Origin: Terriglobales bacterium
GTDB lineage: Bacteria > Acidobacteriota > Terriglobia > Bryobacterales > Bryobacteraceae
DNA: 34,881 nucleotides
NCBI GenBank assembly: GCA_021372245.1
Contig: JAJFUV010000347.1
Location: 1 to 34,881 of the forward strand
Direction of reading: 5' to 3'
Position 1 is the first letter of the stretch. Every line of letters begins with the position of its first letter. This document shows positions 7,628 through 16,684 of the stretch, in pieces. The position numbers and the translations under genes are program-made. The notes under the pieces are model-generated. The model searched no databases, had not been told where the DNA came from, and was given only the letters and a program-made list of their open reading frames with translations.

Positions 7628-8778
7628 TCGCGCGTGAGACGGCGGCGTCCGGTGCCGCGCTTGGCGAACAGGACCTGGTGCACCTCGAGATCGCCGCGCT
7701 CGAAATTCACCGATGAACCGGCGAGGAACAGTACCCACGTGCGGTAGGTTTCCGGTCCGACAAGGTTTATACAAGCTTGGCGATTCTCGCGCAGGCGCGC
7801 GACCCACTCGGCGCAGGTCCGGGCATAGTGCGGCCTCAAGTTCTCCACATCCAGCACCTCGAATCCGGCTTCCACGGCATGGCGGATCACTTGCGACAGG
7901 TACGGCAGCTCGCCGCCCGGAAACACCTTTTGCTGGATGAACAGTGTGCTTGCATCGTCGCCGGCGGTTTCCGGGCGCACGATGCCGTGGTTCAGGAACA
8001 GGCCGTCGTCCTCCAGCATCCAATTCACCCAGCGGAAGTAATCGAGCAGCCTGCGCCGCCCGACGTGTTCAAACATGCCCACGCTGGAGATCTTGTCGAA
8101 GCGGCCGCCGAGGTCGCGGAAATCGCACTCCTGGACGACGGCGCGATCGGGGTCGGAGAAGGCGGACAGCCGGTGGCGGGCGGCCTCGAACTGCTGGTGG
8201 CTGAGGGTGCAGCCGGTTGCAACGGCGCCGCGGCTTGCGGCGGCCCGCTCCACCAGCGCGCCCCATCCGCAGCCTATATCCAGGAACCTCTCCCCCGGCT
8301 GGACGTCCAGCTTGCGAAGAATGTGGTCGAGCTTGTCCACTTGCGCTTGGTCGAGGGACTCATCCTGATCGCGGAAATAGGCGCAGGAGTAAACCATCCG
8401 CGAGTCCAGGAACTGCCTGTAGAACTCGTTCGACACATCGTAGTGAAACTGCAGGTTGCGGACGGCCCTCTTGCGTGACTGGAAGAACGTCTCCAGGCGT
8501 CGCGGTGCGAAGCCGGCTGCCAGTTGATAGAAGTGCCGCCGCCAACCGCCTTGCGGAAGGGACAGCCGCATGCGAACGGCGCTGAGCAGATCCCCCTCGA
8601 TTTCGACTTCTCCCCGGAGAAAAGTCATGGCCGCCGAGTACAGATCGGAGCCAAGCAGGCGGTCGAGGGTGTCCTTGTTCGGGACGCGAACCGTGAACGA
8701 GGGCGAGTCGCCTCCCACCGTGCGCGTCTCCCCGTTTGGGAACTGGACGGCATAGCAGGTAGTTGCCGGCGAGGGCAT
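7498..8778 (-). CDS. Cyclopropane-fatty-acyl-phospholipid synthase family methyltransferase
   Basis: A 426-residue SAM-dependent methyltransferase that acts on unsaturated acyl chains of membrane phospholipids in the Cfa family. Visible motifs are FHYDVSNEFYRQFLD (111-125), the YSCAYF segment (130-135), the SAM site RFLDIGCGWGAL (164-175) and SSVGMFEHVG. An N-terminal SCP2-like region (about 20-80) is also typical. The start is ATG 8776-8778, because GGAGGTGA lies eight bases upstream; the alternative GTG (8785-8787) falls inside this Shine-Dalgarno. After the usual C-terminus (near the VLFAK segment) a tail of about 45 residues, rich in Ala, Thr and Ser, extends antisense into the MFS gene. 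Nearby lipid-modifying radical SAM may be functionally related. Confidence 0.88.
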   Translation of the reverse strand: MPSPATTCYAVQFPNGETRTVGGDSPSFTVRVPNKDTLDRLLGSDLYSAAMTFLRGEVEIEGDLLSAVRMRLSLPQGGWRRHFYQLAAGFAPRRLETFFQSRKRAVRNLQFHYDVSNEFYRQFLDSRMVYSCAYFRDQDESLDQAQVDKLDHILRKLDVQPGERFLDIGCGWGALVERAAASRGAVATGCTLSHQQFEAARHRLSAFSDPDRAVVQECDFRDLGGRFDKISSVGMFEHVGRRRLLDYFRWVNWMLEDDGLFLNHGIVRPETAGDDASTLFIQQKVFPGGELPYLSQVIRHAVEAGFEVLDVENLRPHYARTCAEWVARLRENRQACINLVGPETYRTWVLFLAGSSVNFERGDLEVHQVLFAKRGTGRRRLTRDYMYTDSPLAGEGFQNFSATATVANCTAASSATHAGQPPALQR

Positions 8779-8782
8779 GAGG

Positions 8783-8791
8783 TTCACCTCC
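8783..8791 (-). promoter_or_regulatory. Strong Shine-Dalgarno deciding the cfa-like start
   Basis: On the minus strand GGAGGTGAA precedes ATG 8778 at normal spacing. Eight bases (GGAGGTGA) match the 16S anti-Shine-Dalgarno tail. This excludes the in-frame GTG that lies within the site. Confidence 0.7.
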
Positions 8792-8826
8792 GAGCGCCAT
8801 TATACGCCCCGCTAGGATCGGCGATA

Positions 8827-10581
8827 ATGGTGGGCACCGCAATGGATTTCGTCGAGCATTTGAAATCCTCCGTCGACATCGTCAAAACCGTGGGTGAGTA
8901 CGTGCGTCTGAAGCGCTCAGGCTCGGGTCCGCGGTACGTGGGCCTGTGCCCGTTCCACAGCGAGAAGACGGCGTCGTTTTCCGTCCATTCGACGCACCAG
9001 TTCTACAAGTGTTTCGGCTGCGGAGCGGGCGGCGACGTCATCAAGTTCATCATGGAGATCGAGCGCCTCACTTTCTATGAGGCGCTCAAGTTATTGGCCG
9101 AACGCAACGGCATCCCCATGCCCCGGCGCGCCGAGTACACCGACGAAGAGACGAAGCTTCGCACGGCGCTTTACGAGATGCACGAGACAGCCGCCAAGTT
9201 ATTCGCGGCGAATCTGCACGGCGCGGCCGGCAGCGAGGCGCGGGCCTACCTGGCGAAACGAGGCCTGGCGCCGGAGACCATCGAGGAGTTCGGCCTGGGT
9301 CTTTCCGAACGCGGCGGCCAGGCGCTGATGCGGCGCTTCGAGAAGGACGGCTACCCGGCGGCGGCGTTGGACGCTTGCGGGCTGGTGTTGAAGCGGCAGG
9401 ACGGCAGCGGCTACTTCGACCGCTTCCGCAACCGCCTGATGTTTCCCATCCACAACGAAAGCGGGAAGGTGATCGGGTTCGGCGGGCGCGCGCTGGCCGC
9501 GGACGACGAGCCGAAGTACCTTAACTCGCCCGAAACTCCCATCTACCGCAAGAGCTACGTCCTTTACAATCTGCATCGCGCCAAAGACGCCATCCGCAAG
9601 GGCGACCGCGCGGTGCTGGTGGAAGGTTACATGGACGCCATCGGCGTGTACGCCTCCGGCGTGCGCGAAGTGGTAGCCAGTTGCGGCACCGCTCTTACCA
9701 GCACACAAGTCCGCGCACTCAAGCGGCACTCCGAACGAATCGTCGTGAATTTCGATCCCGACGCGGCCGGCGCCAATGCCAGCGAGCGATCCATCCAGAT
9801 GCTGCTCGATGAAGGGATGCACGTCCGCATCCTGCAACTCGACGGCGGGCTGGACCCGGACGAGTACGTCAAGGAGCGCGGAGCGGGCAGTTACCGCGAG
9901 TGCCTGGAGCATGCGGGCGGTTACTTCTACTGGCTCGCCGACCGCGCCCGCTCGCGCTACGACATGCGCTCGGCCGAGGGCCGCATGGAAGCTTTCAAGT
10001 TCCTACTGCCGTCGGTGCAGCGTGTCTCGAGCAAGATCGAACGCGCGGCGCTGGCAAACGACATCGCCGGCTATCTCGGCGTTGACACCGGGCTGGTGCT
10101 GGACGAATTCCGCAAGGCAGCCACCGAGCGGCGCGAGGCGCACGCCGCCACCCCGGCCTCCTCGATGCGGCCCATCGAGGGGCTCCTGCTCCGGGCGCTT
10201 CTCTCCAGTGAGGAGGCGCGCAAAGAGGTGCTGCCGCGCCTCAAAGCCGAACAGTCGCTCGAACGCTTCAGCGCGCCGAAAGTGTTCGAGACTATGATCG
10301 CGCTCCAGGAAAGCCAGGCTGGTTTTACTTACTCCGACTTAGAGGCGCGCCTGGATTCCAAGGATAAAGCCCTCTTGGAAACCGCAATTTTTGCCGATGA
10401 TCCAAGTGAACAGACTTCCGCGCTGGAGGTGGCTCACGCCTGCCTGCGGAAGTTGAAACAGTACGACCGCGAGATGCAGCGGGCCGCGCTGCGCGCGCGG
10501 ATCAGGGAGGCGGAACGTGGGGGCGACCTCTCCGCCGCGATGCAGCTCACCCAGGAGCTGCTGAACCTCGAGCGGGGGTAA
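8827..10581 (+). CDS. dnaG: DNA primase DnaG
   Basis: A 584-residue bacterial primase that makes RNA primers at the replication fork. The N-terminus has the CHC2 zinc site (C41, H44, C62, C65 in CPFH and CFGC). The TOPRIM core shows VEGYMD (E266) and FDPDAAG (D310, D312); Pro replaces the Gly of the common DGD, which keeps both acidic residues. A C-terminal helical region (about 440-584) should bind DnaB. The start is ATG 8827; ATG 8842 (MDFVEHLKSS) is an equally family-like alternative. It lies 70 bases upstream of rpoD, the classic macromolecular-synthesis arrangement, and is divergent from the Cfa-like gene with 48 bases between. Confidence 0.97.
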   Translation: MVGTAMDFVEHLKSSVDIVKTVGEYVRLKRSGSGPRYVGLCPFHSEKTASFSVHSTHQFYKCFGCGAGGDVIKFIMEIERLTFYEALKLLAERNGIPMPRRAEYTDEETKLRTALYEMHETAAKLFAANLHGAAGSEARAYLAKRGLAPETIEEFGLGLSERGGQALMRRFEKDGYPAAALDACGLVLKRQDGSGYFDRFRNRLMFPIHNESGKVIGFGGRALAADDEPKYLNSPETPIYRKSYVLYNLHRAKDAIRKGDRAVLVEGYMDAIGVYASGVREVVASCGTALTSTQVRALKRHSERIVVNFDPDAAGANASERSIQMLLDEGMHVRILQLDGGLDPDEYVKERGAGSYRECLEHAGGYFYWLADRARSRYDMRSAEGRMEAFKFLLPSVQRVSSKIERAALANDIAGYLGVDTGLVLDEFRKAATERREAHAATPASSMRPIEGLLLRALLSSEEARKEVLPRLKAEQSLERFSAPKVFETMIALQESQAGFTYSDLEARLDSKDKALLETAIFADDPSEQTSALEVAHACLRKLKQYDREMQRAALRARIREAERGGDLSAAMQLTQELLNLERG

Positions 10582-10582
10582 T

Positions 10583-10608
10583 TTCTACGCCTTGGCCGTG
10601 TTGTAGAA
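10583..10608 (+). other. Small dyad in dnaG-rpoD spacer
   Basis: TTCTAC and GTAGAA are separated by 14 bases just after the dnaG stop. A six-base-pair hairpin here could act in RNA processing between dnaG and rpoD, but there is no U-tract, so it does not look like an intrinsic terminator. No convincing promoter is seen in the 70-base gap. Confidence 0.35.
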
Positions 10609-10651
10609 TGGCAGGGTCAGGTCTTCGCTATGAGCTGAGTAAGGGGCTCGG

Positions 10652-12334
10652 GTGGGAATTAATCCAAAATTCGATCGCCTGAAGCAACTCATGGAGGCGG
10701 GTAAGGAGAAGGGCTTCGTCCTCTATGACGAAGTGAATGAACTCCTGCCCGACGACATGGTCGCCGGCCCGGAGCTGGATGAGCTGCTTGCGGATCTGGA
10801 CAGCGCGGGCGTCGAGATCCTCGAGGAAGCCAAGGAGTTCGGCCACAAAGGTGAAGAAGGCGAGGAGTTTGTCGACCTGGAGCTGGACCAGGAAGCCGGC
10901 GACAAGACCAACGATCCGGTCCGGATGTACCTGCGCGAAATGGGCACGGTACCGCTGCTCACGCGCGAGGGCGAGATCGAGTTGGCCAGGCGCATCGAGC
11001 GCGGGCAATCGAGCGTACGCAAGGCGTTGTCCCGCTCGCCGCTGGTGATCCGCGAAGTGCTGCTCATCGGCGAGGAACTGCGCCACGACGTCGTCCTGGT
11101 CCGCGATGTACTGGTAACGCCGGAGCTGATTACCGCCGACGATACGCTGTCTCAACAGCGGGACGAATTCCTCGGCGCGGTGACCGAGGTGGAGAAGCTG
11201 TATCGCAAGTCGCAGCAGATTCGCCAGAAGTTGCAGGCCATCATGCGGGGCATGAAGCCGAAGCAGGTCCGCACCATGCGCGGCAGCCTGGCGCGCACCA
11301 TGGTGGCTCTGTCCCGCCTTGTCCGCAGCCTGCAGTTCAGCTGCCTTTACCAGCACCGCTTGAGCGACCGGGTGCGACGCGCAGTGGATGAGTTCAAACC
11401 TATCGAGCGCGAGATCGCCCGCCTGCAGAGGCAACTGGAGACCCCCACGGCCGAGGGTGCCGCCGTCAATCGCGAACTGCGCAAGGAGCTGAAGAACCAG
11501 AACCAGCGTTTGCAGGACCTGGAGCTTGATTGCGGCGCTTCGGCCACCGACCTGCGCCGCACGCTGCACGTGATCGAGCGCGGCGAAGCCGAAGCCGAGG
11601 GAGCCAAGCGGCAACTTATTGAGGCCAACCTGCGCCTGGTGGTTTCCATCGCCAAGCGCTACACCAACCGCGGCATGCAGTTCCTGGACCTGATCCAGGA
11701 AGGCAACATCGGCCTCATGAAGGCGGTGGACAAGTTCGACTACCGCCGCGGCTACAAGTTTTCCACCTATGCCACCTGGTGGGTGCGGCAGGCCATCACG
11801 CGCGCCATCGCCGATCAGGCCCGGACCATTCGAATTCCGGTGCACATGATCGAGACCATCAACAAGCTGGTCCGCACGCAGCGCCAGCTTCAGCAGGAAC
11901 TGGGTCGCGAACCCAACACCGACGAACTGGCCCGGCGGATGGAGCTGCCGGTGGGCAAGGTACGCAAAGTGCTCCGCATCGCGCAGGAGCCGATTTCCCT
12001 GGAAACGCCCGTGGGCGAAGAAGAAGAGTCGCACCTGGGCGACTTTATTGTGGACCGGCGCGTGGTTTCTCCGTCGGAAGCCGTCATCAACCTAAACTTG
12101 CGTGAGCAGACCGCCGAGGTCCTCAAGACCCTGAGCCCGCGCGAAGAGAAGATCATCAAGATGCGCTTCGGCCTGCAGGACGGCAGCGAACACACGCTCG
12201 AAGAAGTCGGGCAGCACTTCGCCGTAACGCGCGAACGCATCCGCCAGATCGAAGCCAAGGCGCTGCGCAAGCTGCGCCATCCCAGCCGCAGCCACCGACT
12301 GCGCGCTTTTCTCGAAGCCAACCTTCACGAGTAA
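10652..12334 (+). CDS. rpoD: RNA polymerase primary sigma factor RpoD
   Basis: A 560-residue housekeeping sigma-70 starting at GTG 10652 with AGGGG upstream. Region 1.1 (about 1-75) is followed by region 1.2 ([20 protein letters not shown]) and an acidic and basic non-conserved region. Region 2 follows ([20 protein letters not shown], then [20 protein letters not shown] and [16 protein letters not shown]). Region 3 ([20 protein letters not shown]) and region 4 ([20 protein letters not shown]) complete it. All parts needed for -10 and -35 recognition are present. It directly follows dnaG. Confidence 0.98.
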   Translation: MGINPKFDRLKQLMEAGKEKGFVLYDEVNELLPDDMVAGPELDELLADLDSAGVEILEEAKEFGHKGEEGEEFVDLELDQEAGDKTNDPVRMYLREMGTVPLLTREGEIELARRIERGQSSVRKALSRSPLVIREVLLIGEELRHDVVLVRDVLVTPELITADDTLSQQRDEFLGAVTEVEKLYRKSQQIRQKLQAIMRGMKPKQVRTMRGSLARTMVALSRLVRSLQFSCLYQHRLSDRVRRAVDEFKPIEREIARLQRQLETPTAEGAAVNRELRKELKNQNQRLQDLELDCGASATDLRRTLHVIERGEAEAEGAKRQLIEANLRLVVSIAKRYTNRGMQFLDLIQEGNIGLMKAVDKFDYRRGYKFSTYATWWVRQAITRAIADQARTIRIPVHMIETINKLVRTQRQLQQELGREPNTDELARRMELPVGKVRKVLRIAQEPISLETPVGEEEESHLGDFIVDRRVVSPSEAVINLNLREQTAEVLKTLSPREEKIIKMRFGLQDGSEHTLEEVGQHFAVTRERIRQIEAKALRKLRHPSRSHRLRAFLEANLHE

Positions 12335-12354
12335 TCCGCGGTACGACGGCCGGA

Positions 12355-12380
12355 TGCCCAGGCCGGTTGCCCAGGCCGGT
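12355..12380 (+). repeat. Tandem duplication of 13 bases (TGCCCAGGCCGGT x2)
   Basis: Two perfect head-to-tail copies of TGCCCAGGCCGGT end immediately before the TTGACT hexamer of the putative nfeD promoter. They may be a replication-slippage duplication or a pair of binding sites. Confidence 0.8.
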
Positions 12381-12409
12381 TTGACTTCTCACAAACCCTT
12401 CGATAAAGT
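12381..12409 (+). promoter_or_regulatory. Putative sigma-70 promoter of nfeD-flotillin operon
   Basis: TTGACT (12381-12386) is separated by 17 bases from TAAAGT (12404-12409). It lies about 23 bases upstream of the TTG start, just downstream of the tandem 13-base repeat. The -35 is 5 of 6 to consensus; the -10 is weaker. Confidence 0.45.
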
Positions 12410-12432
12410 AGGCACGCGGAGGTGGCCATCCA

Positions 12433-12984
12433 TTGAGCAGCTTATTCTCGCAATTCTCCGCCTTCACTGTCTTCCTGGGTATCGCGGCGATAGGCTTCGT
12501 CTTCCTGCTGGTTTCTCTGGTGCTCGGCGAGCTGTTCGAGCACGTCGGCGACACGGCATTCGAACACGAACATGACTTGGGCCACGGAGGCCCGAGTTTC
12601 TTCAGCGCACGCATCATGAGCGTGTTCATCACCGCCTTCGGCGGGTTCGGCGCCATCGCCACCAATTACGGCTATGGCGTGCTGCCGAGTTCCGGCGTCG
12701 GCTTCGCCAGCGGCCTGTTCTTCGCGTCGATCATTTACGCATTCGCGCGGTTTCTGTACGGTCAGCAGGCTTCCTCCGAAGTGCGCACGGACGACATCGT
12801 GGGCCGCCAGGCGCGGGTAATTGTGGCTATCCCGGCCGGAGGCGTGGGCCAGGTGCGCTGCCAGATCGGCGAAGACCTGGTAGACAAGATCGCACGTGCA
12901 TCCGACGGCGGACCCGTTCCGGAGAACACCGCCGTCAAGGTGGAAGCGGTACTCGGAGAAACCGTAGTGGTAAGCCGTCAGTAA
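12433..12984 (+). CDS. NfeD-like membrane protein
   Basis: A 183-residue protein with three hydrophobic segments (about 10-32, 58-78 and 88-110) and a C-terminal OB-fold domain (about 120-183, DIVGRQARVIVAIPAGGVGQ and onward), the short NfeD/YuaF type. It starts at TTG 12433 with GGAGGTGG (12418-12425) about 7 bases upstream; no ATG fits the first helix. NfeD proteins pair with flotillins and may aid assembly of membrane microdomains. Here it lies 25 bases upstream of the flotillin gene, so the two form an operon. Confidence 0.85.
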   Translation: MSSLFSQFSAFTVFLGIAAIGFVFLLVSLVLGELFEHVGDTAFEHEHDLGHGGPSFFSARIMSVFITAFGGFGAIATNYGYGVLPSSGVGFASGLFFASIIYAFARFLYGQQASSEVRTDDIVGRQARVIVAIPAGGVGQVRCQIGEDLVDKIARASDGGPVPENTAVKVEAVLGETVVVSRQ

Positions 12985-13009
12985 GTCATTTCCTGAAAGG
13001 GAGGGCTTT

Positions 13010-14560
13010 ATGCTGTTGAACGAGTTAAGCCGGCTGTTGATGCCGTTTATCGTATTGTTCGTTGTCCTGGCGCTGTTTATCGCCGCGGCGCTGTTCAGCC
13101 GCAATTACCTGAAAGTGGCTCCCAACTGCGTGGCCGTGCTGAGCGGACGCAAGCGCAAACTCTCCGACGGCCACATTGTCGGCTACCGCATGGTGCGGGG
13201 CGGGGCGGCGCTTCGGCTTCCGCTGCTCGAGAAGGTGGACTATCTTTCGCTGAACGTTCTCACCATCCCGCTCGAAATCAAGCGCGCCTACACGCTGAAG
13301 GGCGTGCCGGTGTCGGTGAAGGCCGTGGCCAACGTGAAGATCCGGGGCGATGAGACCAGCCTGCACGCCGCCGCCGAGCGTTTCCTGCAGATGACGCAGG
13401 ATCAGGTGCAGCGGGTCATCTTCCAGACGCTCGAAGGCCACTTGCGCTCGATCCTGGGCACGCTGACAGTCGAAGAAGTAAACAGCGACCGCGGCAGCTT
13501 CGCCCAGAAGCTGACCAGCGAGGCCGCGGCGGACCTGGAGAAGATGGGCATCGGCGTCGACGTGCTTACGATCCAGGAGATCAGCGACGAGGAAGACTAC
13601 CTGAACGCGCTGGGCCGCCGGCGGACCGCGGAAGTGAAGCGCGACGCGGTGATCGGCGAGGCGGAGGCCAACCGCGACGCCAAGATCAAGTCCGCCCAGG
13701 CGTTGCAGGAGGGCGAACGCGCGCGACTGGACGCGGAAGCGGAAATTGCACAGGCGCAGCGCGACCTGGCTATCCGCCAGGCGCAGTATCAGGCCGAGGT
13801 GGAATCCGAGAAGGCCAAGGCCTTGCAAACCGGGCCGCTGGCCGAAGCCCGCGCCCGCCAGGGCGTGGTGGCCGAGCAGGTGAAGGTGGAGCGCACGCGT
13901 ACGCAGGAGATGATCTCCGTGCAGGAGCAGGAAGTGGCACGGCGGCAGAAAGAGTTGGAAGCCACCGTGATCAAGCCGGCCGATGCCGAACGCCAGGCCG
14001 TCGTCGTGCGCGCAGAGGCGGCGAAGTTGGCGGCGGTCCTCGAAGCGGAAGGCAAGCGCTCCGCGTTGATCGCCCTGGCGGAGGCCGAGCAGGAAAAACT
14101 GCACAAGGAAGGCGCCGGCCGGGCCTCGGCGATTGAAGCCGAAGGACGAGCGGAGGCCGCGAAGGTGGAAGCACTAGGCCTGGCGCAGGCCAAGGCGATC
14201 GAGGCGCAAGGTACAGCCGAGGCGACGGCGATCCTGAAGAAGGCCGAAGCCTGGCAGCAATTCAACGAAGCCGCGCGGTTGCAGACCATCCTCGAAAAGC
14301 TGCCGGCCATCATTCAGTCTTCGGCAGGCATTTTCGGCGCCGTGGCGGCTCCGCTCGGCAACATCGACAAGGTCGTGGTAATCGACCAGGGCGGCGGTGA
14401 TAGCGCGCAGGGTGGCATGGCACGCCTGGCCAAGACCGCGCCCTCGATAGTCTTCAACTTGCTGCAGCAGTTCGAAGCGTTGGGAATCAACGTCCCGGCA
14501 CTGGTGGAGAAGCTCGGCGTGAAATCCGAGGCGCAACCGTCCGCTAAGACGCCAGGCTAA
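13010..14560 (+). CDS. Flotillin-family SPFH/Band 7 protein
   Basis: A 516-residue protein with one N-terminal membrane anchor (about 10-30) and an SPFH domain (about 35-200) with segments such as KVAPNCVAVLSGRKRKLSDG. A long Ala/Glu-rich coiled coil (about 200-430) contains repeated EA/EAEG units, typical of flotillins. The C-terminal region has LPAIIQSSAGIFGAVAAPLG, as in FloA/FloT-type proteins. It organises membrane microdomains and affects fluidity. A strong GGGAGGG precedes ATG 13010. Co-transcribed with nfeD. It is convergent with pyrE with only 9 bases between. Confidence 0.92.
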   Translation: MLLNELSRLLMPFIVLFVVLALFIAAALFSRNYLKVAPNCVAVLSGRKRKLSDGHIVGYRMVRGGAALRLPLLEKVDYLSLNVLTIPLEIKRAYTLKGVPVSVKAVANVKIRGDETSLHAAAERFLQMTQDQVQRVIFQTLEGHLRSILGTLTVEEVNSDRGSFAQKLTSEAAADLEKMGIGVDVLTIQEISDEEDYLNALGRRRTAEVKRDAVIGEAEANRDAKIKSAQALQEGERARLDAEAEIAQAQRDLAIRQAQYQAEVESEKAKALQTGPLAEARARQGVVAEQVKVERTRTQEMISVQEQEVARRQKELEATVIKPADAERQAVVVRAEAAKLAAVLEAEGKRSALIALAEAEQEKLHKEGAGRASAIEAEGRAEAAKVEALGLAQAKAIEAQGTAEATAILKKAEAWQQFNEAARLQTILEKLPAIIQSSAGIFGAVAAPLGNIDKVVVIDQGGGDSAQGGMARLAKTAPSIVFNLLQQFEALGINVPALVEKLGVKSEAQPSAKTPG

Positions 14561-14569
14561 TCACCCGAA

Positions 14570-15184
14570 CTATACCCAGACCTTGTCGAGCGGCACGCCG
14601 CGTTTGCAGAGGTCGCAGTTGGCGGCGTCCGTGTAATACATGGCGTCGAGCTTCGCCAGATAGTAGAAGGGCAGGTTGCCGAATCCCGGCGTCTTGGGCG
14701 TGGGCTGGTAGATGACCACGGCCAGCGCCACCACTTCGCCGCCGTTTGCCTCGACCAGACTCTTGAGTTCGGTGAGCTTCTTGCCAGTGCGGAGAATGTC
14801 GTCCACCAGAAGAACCTTCTCGCCGGGCTTCTGTTGGAGATACTGGCGGAAACGCATGGGTTGGTCCGGTTCCTCACGCTCGGACCAGTAAACCTGTGGA
14901 GCGCGCAGGGCCTCGGTGACGCCGTAGGCTACCGGCAAACCACCGGTGGCCGGCGCGACGATGCTTAATTCCGGGATCATGGCGCGCAGTTCCGCGTTGG
15001 CCCGCAGCAACCGGCTCAAGCCCACGCTGAGGGTTTTGGCGTGCTGGTAATATCGCATGGCCAGCGCCACCTGAAGGTATTCGTTTGAGTGCAGCCCGTT
15101 GGAATATTCAAAGTGTCCCTCGCGCAAAGCGCCGGTTTCGCGCAGCAGCGCAACTACCTCATCATGAGTAGGTACCAGATTCAT
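14570..15184 (-). CDS. pyrE: Orotate phosphoribosyltransferase-like protein
   Basis: A 204-residue type I phosphoribosyltransferase. The PRPP loop is VLLVDDILRTGKKLTE, where the common form is EDVITTGGS. The N-terminal GHFEYSNGLHSNEYLQ matches the OPRT start region. The C-terminal CDLCKRGVPLDKVWV resembles the tail of Thermus-type PyrE (an ending of the CxLCxxGVPL type). In that group the RKxxKxHG catalytic loop of enteric PyrE is replaced; here the equivalent reads SEREEPDQPMRFRQ. OPRT converts orotate and PRPP to OMP. It starts 3 bases after the stop of the sugar-phosphate transferase gene, so the two are co-transcribed. PyrE is likely, but a paralogue using another base is possible. Confidence 0.78.
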   Translation of the reverse strand: MNLVPTHDEVVALLRETGALREGHFEYSNGLHSNEYLQVALAMRYYQHAKTLSVGLSRLLRANAELRAMIPELSIVAPATGGLPVAYGVTEALRAPQVYWSEREEPDQPMRFRQYLQQKPGEKVLLVDDILRTGKKLTELKSLVEANGGEVVALAVVIYQPTPKTPGFGNLPFYYLAKLDAMYYTDAANCDLCKRGVPLDKVWV

Positions 15185-15187
15185 TAC

Positions 15188-16603
15188 TTAATGAGCTCCT
15201 TTCCCAGTGAGGACATGTGGCACAGTACGGAGCAGGATCTTCCAATCCAGCGCGAGCGACCAATTGTCGATGTACTCCATGTCCAGCTTCATCCACGTTT
15301 CAAACTCGAGCGAATCGCGGCCGGCCAGAGCCCACAGGCAGGTTAGCCCCGGTCTCATGCGCAGCCGCCTACGCTGCCACCGCTTATATTGTTCCACTTC
15401 TTCAGGAACGGCGGGGCGGGGTCCCACCAGGCTCATATCCCCCCTCAGGACGTTCCAGATTTGCGGCCATTCGTCGATGGAGAACTTGCGCAGCCAGCGC
15501 CCGAGCCACGTCAGGCGCGGATCGCGGACAATCTTGAAAGCGGTCTGACGCTGGCTGAGATGCTCCAGCGAGGCTTTCAGCGCTTCGGCGTTCTCGCACA
15601 TGGACCGGAACTTGTAAAGCGTGAAGCGCCGGCCGTTCAGTCCGCAGCGGACCTGCCGGAAGATCGCCTGTCCCGGCGAGGTGAGCCGCACCAGCGCCGC
15701 CACCAGGACGAACAGGGGCGACAGGATCAGCAGAGCCGTGGCGGACAGCACGACGTCCGTCGCGCGCTTGATCATCAGGAGAATCTCGTCGTGCGGCGTC
15801 GCCGAGAAAGTGAGCATCGGGTAGCTGGCGACACGCTCGAGATAGATCTTGCTGTTGACGTGCGGAAAGAAGTCCAGCAATATGCGCGTGCGCACGCCTT
15901 CTTCGTCGCACAGCAATAACGCATCCTCGACGGCGGGAAGCTTCTCTCCGTCCACAGCAACCAGGACTTCGTCGATCACGCGGGTGCGCAGGAGTTCCGG
16001 CAGTTGATCGAGCGGGTGAACGCGATGTTCGGCAGCCAGTTGGATTGTGCCGGCTTTGGCCTCCGGGTCCTCGGAGAGGAAGCCGGCCAGCCGGGCGCCG
16101 AGCGCGGCCGACTTTTCGATGGTCTCGCCTAATCGCCGCGCCCTTTCGCCGGTGCCGATCACCATAAGGTGCTGGGGTTCCACGAGGTTCGCGCGCAAGA
16201 CCACGAAAAGGCGCATGGCGATCACGCGGAATGAGGCAATAAGCAGCCATGCGTAGCACGCAAACAACGTCATGAAGACGCGGCTCAAATCCAGGCGCAG
16301 TAGGTACTGGTAGAGAACCACCGCGACCCCGCCGGCGAGAGCCTGGCGGAAGCTGTCGGCCACAATCACGAACGGGCGCGCGGACTCCAACCTGTCATAG
16401 ACTCCGAACCAACGTCCCACCAGCACCCACACGGGCACGATGAAACCGAGCAACAGGACCTTTGTGGGGGTCAGCAGGTAGAAGACATGCTCGAAAGAAA
16501 GGCCCAGGCGGGTGTGATAGGCGGCGCCGAAAGCGGCCAACAGAAGCAACACGTCGGCGAGGCCGAACAGAAATCGCAACTTGCGCCGCCGTCTGCTGTA
16601 CAC
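15188..16603 (-). CDS. Undecaprenyl-phosphate sugar-1-phosphate transferase (WbaP/WcaJ-like)
   Basis: A 471-residue polyprenyl glycosylphosphotransferase that starts exopolysaccharide or O-antigen repeat units by moving a sugar-1-phosphate from a UDP-sugar to undecaprenyl phosphate. It has four N-terminal membrane helices (about 10-130). A cytosolic Rossmann-like domain follows (about 145-270, [20 protein letters not shown] region). The C-terminal catalytic domain starts near 285, with [40 protein letters not shown] and PRPAVP. These are the PF02397 signatures. The start codon is GTG 16601-16603 with a weak ribosome binding site. There is no polysaccharide cluster around it. Confidence 0.93.
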   Translation of the reverse strand: MYSRRRRKLRFLFGLADVLLLLAAFGAAYHTRLGLSFEHVFYLLTPTKVLLLGFIVPVWVLVGRWFGVYDRLESARPFVIVADSFRQALAGGVAVVLYQYLLRLDLSRVFMTLFACYAWLLIASFRVIAMRLFVVLRANLVEPQHLMVIGTGERARRLGETIEKSAALGARLAGFLSEDPEAKAGTIQLAAEHRVHPLDQLPELLRTRVIDEVLVAVDGEKLPAVEDALLLCDEEGVRTRILLDFFPHVNSKIYLERVASYPMLTFSATPHDEILLMIKRATDVVLSATALLILSPLFVLVAALVRLTSPGQAIFRQVRCGLNGRRFTLYKFRSMCENAEALKASLEHLSQRQTAFKIVRDPRLTWLGRWLRKFSIDEWPQIWNVLRGDMSLVGPRPAVPEEVEQYKRWQRRRLRMRPGLTCLWALAGRDSLEFETWMKLDMEYIDNWSLALDWKILLRTVPHVLTGKGAH

Positions 16604-16684
16604 GTCCGGGACTCAGGATAACACGCTGGGTGCGCGGAGGACTCGGAAGGTGTATATATAACTGTCGGAAAGGAGACGCCTCTG
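16604..16684. other. Divergent spacer of WbaP-like and maeB genes
   Basis: The 81 bases hold an alternating TATATATA run (16653-16660) that can serve as -10 for maeB, but no matching -35 is seen. A GGAGACG Shine-Dalgarno precedes the maeB ATG. Confidence 0.35.

Noticed and set aside
8524..8826. Extended N-terminus of dnaG upstream of ATG 8827
   Set aside because: It is antisense to the Cfa-like gene and not part of DnaG, whose zinc domain begins normally after MDFVEHLKSS.
9730..9770. DPD instead of DGD in DnaG TOPRIM as a possible active-site loss
   Set aside because: Both acids (D310, D312) and E266 remain; the Pro change is tolerated in primases as far as I know.
10628..12034. 468-codon minus-strand open frame across rpoD
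   Set aside because: Shadow of rpoD in the third frame; no domain.
14570..15184. Loss of the RKxxKxHG loop in PyrE as proof of a new substrate
   Set aside because: Thermus-type PyrE proteins also lack it and share the CxLCxxGVPL tail, so it is a known variant type.
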